Shown here one piece after another: positions 1 to 5,652 of a DNA stretch of 8,095 nucleotides. The position numbers and the translations under genes were made by a program. Source of the DNA: Aquimarina sp. (GTDB lineage: Bacteria > Bacteroidota > Bacteroidia > Flavobacteriales > Flavobacteriaceae); contig JAHDEF010000078.1 of the NCBI GenBank assembly GCA_020628975.1, forward strand, positions 1 to 8,095. Direction: 5' to 3'. The first letter of the stretch is position 1. Every line of letters starts with the position of its first letter. The notes below the pieces were generated by a model. The model saw nothing but the letters and a program-made list of their open reading frames with translations, was not told the origin of the DNA and made no database searches.

Positions 1-1537
1 TACCATTATGTGCGTACAATTGTAATTTGTAATTTTCAGTTTGAATTAAAATATCATTTTCTTTAGTCAAGTAATTTTTAAAGAAAAAAGGTCCTAGAAT
101 AATAGGATCATAAACAGGTTTTTCAAATATTTTAGTAACAGGAAGTGCTGTTTTTTGTATGTTGACTTTTTTGGGGATAGCTACTTGTATGTATGTATAA
201 TCTCTATTTTGTTGTATAGAAATTCCTGTCAAAGGATATTTTTCTGCATTAAGCTTTGGTGCTATATTTAAATCTTTAAAAAAAGCAGCGGTGGGCTGAA
301 TATTCTTATACGCAGCATTTTGGTTTAAATAATTTCCTAATGCTTGATAAGTAAGTCTTTTTTCGCTTGTGGCATCAGTTTTAAGTAATTCAGAAATAGG
401 TGTTTTTTTTCCTAAAATCAAGAACCCATTTTTTACCATTCCAAAATCTAAAGTATCAGTACCTACTGCAAAAGGAATGTCAAAATTTGAAGTTAAAACA
501 GGTGTTTTTAGCTTTTTTACAGCAGTGCTATCGGTTTCAGCATAACTTTCAAATAATTCTTGAGCATTAAAATCGGGTAACAATTTTACCCCTAAGCACG
601 TATGACTATTTCTTTTTAAAATTCCAATGGCTTGTGATTGCGCTAAAATAGCCGTTTCGTTATTTTCAGTACTGCTAGCACTTGAAAATTCTTCTAAATG
701 AAAACTTTCATCAACAGCTAAAAAATACTTGAAAAAATCTTGATTTCCTTGAGTTTTGAAATAGGGTAAATCTTTTAACCTAGTTGAATAGAAAACAGCG
801 TTGCTAACTACGGCATCGGCTTCAATATTTATATCACCAGCTAGGTGTCCTGTAGCTTCAAATTTATTTTTAAAACCCTTTATAAAAGCTATTGGCTGTA
901 TCAACCGATCTAAATTCACGTAATACGAAGCCGTAGCATTTTTATTCCAGCTATTAATAAGTGGCTGATTTTTGAAAGAAATATTCCCAGTAAATTGATC
1001 AATACTTGTTTTAAGAATATTTTTATTAGAACTGATTATATAAGAAGTTTCAAATTTCGTAATCCAAAAAGGAATTTCTTTTAATAGTATTTCCTTAATT
1101 AGAAAATCCTTATGTTTTTCAGTTTGATTTTCTAAAGATTTTCCTAAATGTTTTTCTTGGGGAATGTTATTGTAGTAAGAAGCAAAAATAGAATCAGTGG
1201 TAATAATAGTGCTTTCGTATTTGTTTTTAGCTGTAGGTGAGAAGCATATGGTTACATTTTTGTTTTTTTCGGCTAATTGCTGAAGCACAGGTTGCTTTTC
1301 AAAATAAGTTAAAGCTTCATTTTCTGGATTCTCTGTAATTAATTCTAAATTTTCAAGATTGGCTTTTGCCTGCTCCATATTATGGCATTGCAAAATTATA
1401 GCAGCATTATTGGGTAGAAAGGCTGCTTTTTTTCTTGAGGTTTGAATTTTATGATCGCAATTTGTGAACAATAAAAAAATCCCAATACAAATTATGCGTG
1501 TGTATATTGATTTAAAAAGTAAGCGTAATAAGGGCAT
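1..1537 (-). CDS. Large predicted lipoprotein, 5' part only (runs off the left edge)
   Basis: The minus strand is open from an ATG at 1537 to the window edge, giving 512 codons with no stop; the C-terminus lies outside. The N-terminus reads as a lipoprotein signal: basic residues R5, K9 and R14, a hydrophobic stretch at about residues 15-25 (IICIGIFLLFT), then N26-C27, with C27 the probable lipidated cysteine. Asn at -1 is not the classical lipobox residue, but I have seen it in Bacteroidota lipoproteins. The start overlaps the rnhB stop as TAATG, suggesting translational coupling and co-transcription behind rnhB. I do not recognise the family with confidence. The mature part is a long alternation of short beta-rich segments with no cysteine-rich or enzymatic motif I can name, loosely like DUF3352-type envelope proteins. 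The last visible residues (NDILIQTENYKLQLYAHNG) look like the first blade of a PQQ-like beta-propeller; this is inference. The gene and its frame are well supported, its function is not. Confidence 0.85.
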   Translation of the reverse strand, partial: MPLLRLLFKSIYTRIICIGIFLLFTNCDHKIQTSRKKAAFLPNNAAIILQCHNMEQAKANLENLELITENPENEALTYFEKQPVLQQLAEKNKNVTICFSPTAKNKYESTIITTDSIFASYYNNIPQEKHLGKSLENQTEKHKDFLIKEILLKEIPFWITKFETSYIISSNKNILKTSIDQFTGNISFKNQPLINSWNKNATASYYVNLDRLIQPIAFIKGFKNKFEATGHLAGDINIEADAVVSNAVFYSTRLKDLPYFKTQGNQDFFKYFLAVDESFHLEEFSSASSTENNETAILAQSQAIGILKRNSHTCLGVKLLPDFNAQELFESYAETDSTAVKKLKTPVLTSNFDIPFAVGTDTLDFGMVKNGFLILGKKTPISELLKTDATSEKRLTYQALGNYLNQNAAYKNIQPTAAFFKDLNIAPKLNAEKYPLTGISIQQNRDYTYIQVAIPKKVNIQKTALPVTKIFEKPVYDPIILGPFFFKNYLTKENDILIQTENYKLQLYAHNG

Positions 1538-2148
1538 TAGTCAATAATTTTTAAGTCTAAAGTATATTGATCGGGTACAAGTTTAAAGCTTTTTCTGTGA
1601 TAAGGTGAAATACCATGTTCTAAAATAGCTTCACGATGAATTCTTGTAGGATACCCCTTGTTTTTTGTCCATTGATACATCGGATATTCTTCTGCAATTT
1701 TTTTCATGTAATCGTCTCGGTAGGTTTTTGCAAGAATAGAAGCAGCAGCTATATTCATATATTTTCCATCTCCTTTAACGATGCATTCATGTGGAATATT
1801 TTCAATAGCTTTAAATTTATTACCATCCACTAAAATAAATTCAGGGATAGGCTGCAATTTCAAAATTGAACGCCGCATAGCAGCTATTGCCGCATGTAAA
1901 ATGTTCAATTTTTCAATTTCATCCATAAAGACATGAGTAACTTTGTAGCTAATGGCTTCTTTTTCAATAATAATTCGGAGTTGATCCCGTTGCTTTTCCG
2001 ATAATTTTTTCGAATCGTTCAATAATTCACAGCTGAAATCGTTAGGTACCAATACAGCAGCAGCTGTAACAGGGCCTGCAAGGCAACCACGTCCAGCTTC
2101 ATCGGTACCGCACTCTAATAAATGGGTGTTTTTTTTTAGTTCGAGCAT
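1537..2148 (-). CDS. rnhB: Ribonuclease HII
   Basis: The 203-residue product is a full-length RNase HII. This cytoplasmic enzyme cuts the RNA strand of RNA-DNA hybrids and nicks 5' of single ribonucleotides misincorporated into DNA. The signature TDEAGRGCLAGPV is at residues 15-27, with catalytic D16 and E17 and the GRG motif (19-21) that reads the 2'-OH of the ribonucleotide. DSKKLSEKQR is at 45-54. The third acidic residue is D108 (in LVDGN) and the fourth is D145, in the block SILAKTYRD (137-145). The C-terminal HRKSF (184-188) is also family-typical, so all key residues are present. Length fits the family (about 190-220 residues). The stop codon overlaps the start of the downstream lipoprotein gene by one base. 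Its start is 148 bp from the divergently transcribed porin gene, so its promoter should lie in that gap. Confidence 0.97.
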   Translation of the reverse strand: MLELKKNTHLLECGTDEAGRGCLAGPVTAAAVLVPNDFSCELLNDSKKLSEKQRDQLRIIIEKEAISYKVTHVFMDEIEKLNILHAAIAAMRRSILKLQPIPEFILVDGNKFKAIENIPHECIVKGDGKYMNIAAASILAKTYRDDYMKKIAEEYPMYQWTKNKGYPTRIHREAILEHGISPYHRKSFKLVPDQYTLDLKIID

Positions 2149-2295
2149 AAAAAGTGCTACGTTTAGCTAATAAATGAGTATTACTAAGTAATATTGCATT
2201 GAAATTCAAAAATAGGGTATTTTGTACAGCTTTAAAGAACCTTTAAAGTTCATAAATACAAAATAATTGTACCCATAAGAAACGAAACTGCTTAT
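2149..2295. promoter_or_regulatory. Divergent promoter region between rnhB and the porin gene, with dyad symmetry
   Basis: This gap must hold the promoters of both the leftward rnhB operon and the rightward porin gene. GGGTATTTTGTA (2215-2226) is mirrored by TACAAAATAATTGTACCC (2257-2274): the reverse complement of the second is the first with six extra bases inserted after GGGTA. Each arm thus carries TATTTTG pointing towards its own gene, one base shorter than the Bacteroidota -7 consensus TAnnTTTG. For the plus strand a TTG at 2194-2196 lies 21 bp upstream of that box, an acceptable -33 spacing; I found no good -33 for the minus strand. Between the arms are two copies of the self-complementary octamer CTTTAAAG (2230-2237 and 2241-2248), three bases apart. 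This could be an operator, but the AT-rich background makes chance palindromes common. Neither gene has a clear Shine-Dalgarno, as is normal in this phylum. Confidence 0.4.
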
Positions 2296-4314
2296 ATGAG
2301 TAAGTTGCTAAGACGGAAATATCTTTTTATTGTAATACTAAGCGGTATTTGTTCGCTTACGGCAATTTTTGGACAAGAAGTCCCAGAAGATACAGGCAAT
2401 GAATCAACCGATTCAAAACGTGTGTTTTCTGGTAAAAAAAATACGATAGAGCGTGCACCGATTGAATGGTATAAAATCATTTCTGCAGAACGTGATACCA
2501 CTTATTTAGATACAACTCTTAGTATAAAAAAACACTATAAGTTCAATTACTTGCGTAAAGACAATTTTGAGCTTCAACATTTTGTTAATACAGGTAGGCC
2601 TTATTTAGAATTAGCCAAACAGTCTTTTCATTTCGATCCTTTACCGCACTTTGGTGCTAAAACTAGGCATATAGGCTATTGGGAAAAACAAGACATTAAT
2701 TATTACCAAACACCGACACCATTAACGGATTTATTTTATCGTTCGGCATTTGAACAAGGGCAACATTTGGATGCTTTTATTACTACTAATACTTCTCCAA
2801 ATATAAATTTATCTATCGCTTATAAAGGAGAACGATCTTTAGGGAAGTTTAGAAACCAATTAACGAGTACTAAGAGTTTTAGGGGGACATTAAGTTACCA
2901 GCATCCTAGTCAAAAATATGTGGCAAATCTTCATTTTACAGACCAACGTATTTTAAATGAAGAAAATGGTGGCCTAACCGATGTTAGTATTGCTCAATTT
3001 GCAGGAGGAGACCCTGAATTTGATGATCGAGGGACATTGAACGTGAATTTTGAGAATGCCGAAAATATGTTAGATGGTAAGCGTTTTTACATCGATCACC
3101 AATACCGTATTCGTGTTAAAGATAGTGTAAGCTCTAATCAATTTGCCGTAGGGCACATTTTCACAAGAGAAATTAAAGAATTTACATTTGACCAAAGTCA
3201 AGCTACCATCGACTTTTTTGGTCAAGCTCAAAACCCTAATTCATTTAGAGATAAACGTGAGTTGACTTCTTTTTCAAATAGTGTATACGTAGAATTAAAC
3301 AACAACTATTTAGGGAAGCTAAAAGCTTTTATAAAGCATTCCGATTTTAATTACGGTTACAACAGCGTGTTTATCAGAAGAGAAGCCGATCGTTTTGGAA
3401 ATACTGTTATTTCTCCAAGAATAGACGGTGAAATTATTTCATTCGGGGGGAATTACAGCAATACTTACAAAGGTTTTAAGTTGAAAGGAGAATTGGAATC
3501 TAGTATTTCAGGTGAATTCAATAACCAAAAACTAAAGGGTACCGCTGGTTATAAAATTAATGATATTTGGAATTTTGATTTTTCGTACGAGCTTACTTCT
3601 GAAGCTCCAGGCTTTAATTACCAGTTACACCAAAGTAATTATACGGAATATAATTGGGCAACTGATTTTGAAAATCAAGTAAATAATACGTTCTCAGTTC
3701 GTTTAAAAGGAAAACGATTGGTCGACCTTAGTTTAGACTACAGCATATTAAGTAACTACTTATTTTTTGATAGAAGAGCGGTAGAAGTACCATCAACTTC
3801 CATAATTACTACCGAACCTGAAACTACTTTTGTTTCAACTCCCAATCAATTAAATGATCCCTTACAGATATTAAAAATAAAAGCAGGAAATACGTTACGA
3901 TTCAGGAAATTTAGTTTAGATAATACGCTAATGATACAAAGTGTAAGTGGTCAGGAAACCGCAGCTTACAATGTGCCTAGTTTGGTGACTAGAAATAGCT
4001 TGTTTTTTAGTAGTGACGTATTTAAAAAAGCCATGTATTTACAAACAGGTTTTACATTTAAATATTATTCGAAATACAATGCCGATGGTTACGATCCGCT
4101 ATTAAGCGAATTTTATGTGCAAAATGAAGCAGAATTTGGCGGAGTACCGTTTTTAGATTTCTTTTTAAATGCTAAAGTACGACAGACAAGAATCTTTTTT
4201 AAGCTAGAAAATTTTCAAAATATTTTTGAAACCAACGATGAATTTTTAACCGTGGGGCACCCTACTCGTGATTTTATTGTGCGATTTGGTTTGGTGTGGA
4301 ATTTCTTTTTGTAA
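2296..4314 (+). CDS. Putative outer-membrane porin (Porin_10-like)
   Basis: The 672-residue product has a type I signal peptide: K3, R6, R7 and K8, a hydrophobic core at about 9-24, and probable cleavage after G26 (AIFG|QEV), typical of exported flavobacterial proteins. The rest is rich in alternating aromatic/polar stretches expected of transmembrane beta-strands (for example NFDFSYEL, FKYYSKYNA). It ends in FIVRFGLVWNFFL, an aromatic C-terminal strand like the signal read by the Bam machinery. I recognise the block at about residues 105-165 (FDPLPHFGAKTRHIGYW, then TPLTDLFYRSAFEQGQ) as characteristic of proteins annotated 'putative porin' in Flavobacteriaceae, and the length fits them. The predicted role is a beta-barrel pore in the outer membrane; substrate is unknown. 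No TonB plug domain is visible, so it is not a TonB-dependent receptor. The start at 2296 is supported by the signal peptide beginning directly there. Transcription is divergent from rnhB. hisIE begins 95 bp downstream and could be read through. Confidence 0.85.
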   Translation: MSKLLRRKYLFIVILSGICSLTAIFGQEVPEDTGNESTDSKRVFSGKKNTIERAPIEWYKIISAERDTTYLDTTLSIKKHYKFNYLRKDNFELQHFVNTGRPYLELAKQSFHFDPLPHFGAKTRHIGYWEKQDINYYQTPTPLTDLFYRSAFEQGQHLDAFITTNTSPNINLSIAYKGERSLGKFRNQLTSTKSFRGTLSYQHPSQKYVANLHFTDQRILNEENGGLTDVSIAQFAGGDPEFDDRGTLNVNFENAENMLDGKRFYIDHQYRIRVKDSVSSNQFAVGHIFTREIKEFTFDQSQATIDFFGQAQNPNSFRDKRELTSFSNSVYVELNNNYLGKLKAFIKHSDFNYGYNSVFIRREADRFGNTVISPRIDGEIISFGGNYSNTYKGFKLKGELESSISGEFNNQKLKGTAGYKINDIWNFDFSYELTSEAPGFNYQLHQSNYTEYNWATDFENQVNNTFSVRLKGKRLVDLSLDYSILSNYLFFDRRAVEVPSTSIITTEPETTFVSTPNQLNDPLQILKIKAGNTLRFRKFSLDNTLMIQSVSGQETAAYNVPSLVTRNSLFFSSDVFKKAMYLQTGFTFKYYSKYNADGYDPLLSEFYVQNEAEFGGVPFLDFFLNAKVRQTRIFFKLENFQNIFETNDEFLTVGHPTRDFIVRFGLVWNFFL

Positions 4315-4409
4315 TTACTACGTAAACAACTCAAATTTATAATTCGTTGCCACTTTAGTTGTTCAATTAAATGTTTACCACGAACTTTGGCAGCACTTTT
4401 ATAAAGTAT

Positions 4410-5009
4410 ATGGAAATAAATTTTGATAAAAATAACGACGGATTAGTTCCTGCAATTATACAAGACGCTTCTACAAGCAAAGTACTCATGCTTGGGTATA
4501 TGAATGAAGAAGCTTACCAAAAAACGATAAGCACTAATAAAGTGACGTTTTATAGCCGAACCAAAAAACGTTTATGGACTAAAGGAGAAGAAAGCGGTCA
4601 TTTTCTAAATCTAGTCGCTATTAAAAATGATTGTGATAAAGACACTTTGCTTATAAGTGTAAACCCTGTTGGCCCAACTTGTCATACAGGTTCAGATACT
4701 TGTTGGAACGATACAAATACCACAAACTTTGGTTTTATTTCTACTTTAGAAGATGTAATTACCGATCGTATTGAAAATGCAGATACCACAAAAAGTTATG
4801 TAGCTTATTTATTACAGAAAGGTATTAATAAAGTGGCTCAAAAAGTGGGTGAAGAAGCGGTAGAAGTAGTCATTGAAGCAAAAGATGATAACGACGATTT
4901 GTTTTTAAGTGAAAGCGCCGATTTACTTTTTCATTATTTGATTTTACTACAAGCAAAAGGCTTTAAATTAAATGATATTGCTGAGGAGCTGAAAAAGCGC
5001 CATAAGTAA
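4410..5009 (+). CDS. hisIE: Bifunctional phosphoribosyl-AMP cyclohydrolase / phosphoribosyl-ATP pyrophosphatase
   Basis: This fused cytoplasmic enzyme does steps 2 and 3 of histidine biosynthesis: the HisE part removes pyrophosphate from PR-ATP, and the HisI part opens the ring of PR-AMP. From the ATG at 4410 the product is 199 residues, the usual size. HisI covers about residues 1-110: VLMLGYMNEEA (25-35), FYSRTKKRLWTKGEESGHFL (47-66), the metal site DCDKD (74-78), and PTCHTGSDTCW (89-99). The zinc-binding cysteines are C75, C91 and C98. HisE covers about 112-199 and has the MazG-like acidic set: VGEEAVEVVIEA (146-157, E148, E149, E152) and ESADLLFHY (168-176, E168, D171). An in-frame ATG at 4371 would add 13 residues; I prefer 4410 because MEINFDKNNDGLVPA matches the family N-terminus and AAAG precedes it. 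No other his gene is adjacent, although hisIE usually ends a his operon in this group. A palindrome follows 27 bp after the stop and may end transcription. Confidence 0.95.
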   Translation: MEINFDKNNDGLVPAIIQDASTSKVLMLGYMNEEAYQKTISTNKVTFYSRTKKRLWTKGEESGHFLNLVAIKNDCDKDTLLISVNPVGPTCHTGSDTCWNDTNTTNFGFISTLEDVITDRIENADTTKSYVAYLLQKGINKVAQKVGEEAVEVVIEAKDDNDDLFLSESADLLFHYLILLQAKGFKLNDIAEELKKRHK

Positions 5010-5036
5010 GTCATTTTTTCAATTGATAAATAAATA

Positions 5037-5176
5037 ATCAAGAGGCTGTCTAAAAAGCTAAAATCCTCTAAACGAACATTGAGCGAAGCCGAAATGTGGT
5101 TTGATTATCAGCTCATCTACAGGCTTCGACTAACGCTCAGCCTTCGTTTATGATACTTTTTAGACAGCCTCTTGAT
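5037..5176. repeat. 140-bp MITE-like palindromic element, possible bidirectional terminator
   Basis: Positions 5037-5057 and 5156-5176 are perfect 21-bp inverted repeats. The core of each end is GAGGCTGTCTAAAAAG, which resembles the terminal repeats of transposase-encoding elements as I remember them. Inside, a second set of arms pairs: TAAACGAA (5069-5076) with TTCGTTTA (5143-5150), and TGAGCG (5080-5085) with CGCTCA (5134-5139), so nearly the whole element folds back on itself. No reading frame of note lies inside, and no clear target-site duplication flanks it. Short non-coding DNA with long perfect ends fits a MITE. It also sits between convergent hisIE and the gene remnant at 5211-5471, so its transcript could terminate both; the right arm carries TTTTT before GACAGCCTC. 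The interior is homologous to the repeat at 7353-7422 in opposite orientation. Confidence 0.75.
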
Positions 5177-5210
5177 AGTTTTAAGTCATTGATTATTTCA
5201 TATTCCCCAG

Positions 5211-5471
5211 TTATTTAGTGTAAATATTTAAGGTAGCTTCATCAGGAAATTCATTTGATACTACCAACAAAGTTTTTCCATTCGGGTTATCAGCAGCATC
5301 AATAATTAGTAACCCTTCAGGAGAAGTATTTCTTAAACGCTGTATAAAAACAGGGTTGAATACATCCGTAATATTATAAACTAAAACATCGCCACTTCTT
5401 TCTAATCTAACAATGGCATATGCAGTGTCATTAACGGTAAAGGTAGCTGATTTTAGCGCTAAAAATAGCAT
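5211..5471 (-). pseudogene. C-terminal remnant of a choice-of-anchor I family secreted protein
   Basis: On the minus strand, 86 codons from an ATG at 5471 end at a TAA. The residues TAYAIVRLERSGDVLVYNITDVFNPVFIQ, followed by SPEGLLIIDAADNPNGKTLLVVSNE, match the C-terminal end of the choice-of-anchor I domain as I know it: the family pattern is TYAF-GLER-GG-VYDIT-P, then APEGL, then SPNGKPLLVVSNE. Complete members are several hundred residues long, so only about the last 75 residues survive. The first nine codons (MLFLALKSA) do not look like the family. A stop (TAA) lies in frame only three codons upstream of the ATG, and no further matching sequence is seen upstream, where the structured element begins. 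It has no signal peptide, so it could not be exported as a working protein. In addition, the G of GLER is R here, and the loop before SPEGL is short. I read it as a decayed gene left by a deletion or rearrangement. Confidence 0.75.
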
Positions 5472-5477
5472 TACATA

Positions 5478-5512
5478 TTGTTATATAAAGACTCGCATTT
5501 TTACGATATTTG
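5478..5512 (+). promoter_or_regulatory. Possible promoter for the structured element and ettA
   Basis: GATATTTG at 5505-5512 matches five of the six fixed bases of the Bacteroidota -7 box TAnnTTTG. A TTG at 5478-5480 lies 24 bp upstream of it, slightly longer than the usual spacing to the -33 element. Transcription from here would begin near 5518-5520, just where the 5' strand of the predicted RNA fold (GCGTTA) starts. That coincidence is the main support; the boxes alone are weak. Confidence 0.3.
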
Positions 5513-5517
5513 CAGCT

Positions 5518-5629
5518 GCGTTAGGGATTGAAGCGGCATCCTTTTTTGTTTTTTGGTGGCTAAGCGAAGTCGAAGCCCCGAAAAACAAAAAAGATATAGC
5601 GTAAAGCCCGACCCGATAGGGTAACGCCC
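5518..5629 (+). ncRNA. Structured RNA candidate (Flavo-1-like) upstream of ettA
   Basis: Visible features, in order: GCGTTAGGGATTGAAGCGGC; a long stem with arms 5541-5561 and 5574-5593; then GATATAGCGTAAAGCC; then a small hairpin ACCC-GATA-GGGT (5611-5622) with a GNRA-type loop; and finally TAACGC (5622-5627), complementary to GCGTTA (5518-5523). The T at 5622 cannot serve both pairings. The main stem has about 20 base pairs, with one U-G pair (5554/5580) and one bulge (T5557); its loop is 5562-5573. I recall closely similar blocks (GATTGAAGCGGCATCC, a U-rich/A-rich hairpin, GATATAGCG-AAAGCC) recurring between genes in many Flavobacteriaceae, and suspect the Rfam Flavo-1 motif, but cannot confirm this here. 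It ends 24 bp before the ettA start, so it could be a leader of ettA or an independent small RNA. A reading frame across it (5413-5604, plus) is not a credible gene. Confidence 0.5.
5558..5577 (+). repeat. Short REP-like core in the loop of the structured element
   Basis: The 20 bases here match 7358-7377 at 18 of 20 positions; the differences are A for G at 5562 and C for T at 5576. The core is GGCTrAGCGAAGTCGAAGyC. Its outer four bases on each side (GGCT and AGCC) pair to close the apical loop of the long hairpin at 5541-5593. The same core, in diverged form and reverse orientation, occurs inside the element at 5037-5176. Confidence 0.6.
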
Positions 5630-5652
5630 AAACAATAATTCAACAAAATATT

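Noticed and set aside
1636..1833. 65-codon open frame on the plus strand
   Set aside because: It lies wholly antisense to rnhB, whose protein is clearly conserved, and its product has no recognisable feature.
2292..2501. 69-codon open frame on the minus strand
   Set aside because: It is antisense to the signal peptide and N-terminus of the porin; it has no family resemblance and is best explained as a chance frame.
4325..4363. Inverted repeat AACAACT / AGTTGTT between the porin and hisIE
   Set aside because: The arms are only seven AT-rich pairs with a 25-base loop and no T-run follows; too weak to call a terminator.
4371..4409. Upstream ATG extending HisIE by 13 residues
   Set aside because: The extra residues do not resemble HisIE N-termini, while the ATG at 4410 starts the conserved part and has a purine-rich AAAG just before it.
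5037..5176. Possible complete insertion sequence
   Set aside because: Only 140 bp, with no transposase frame and no obvious target duplication, so at most a non-autonomous element.
5413..5604. 63-codon open frame on the plus strand reading into GIEAASFF and KNKKDIA
   Set aside because: The first part is antisense to the gene remnant and the rest is a translation of the folded RNA element and its repeat loop, so it is not a credible protein.
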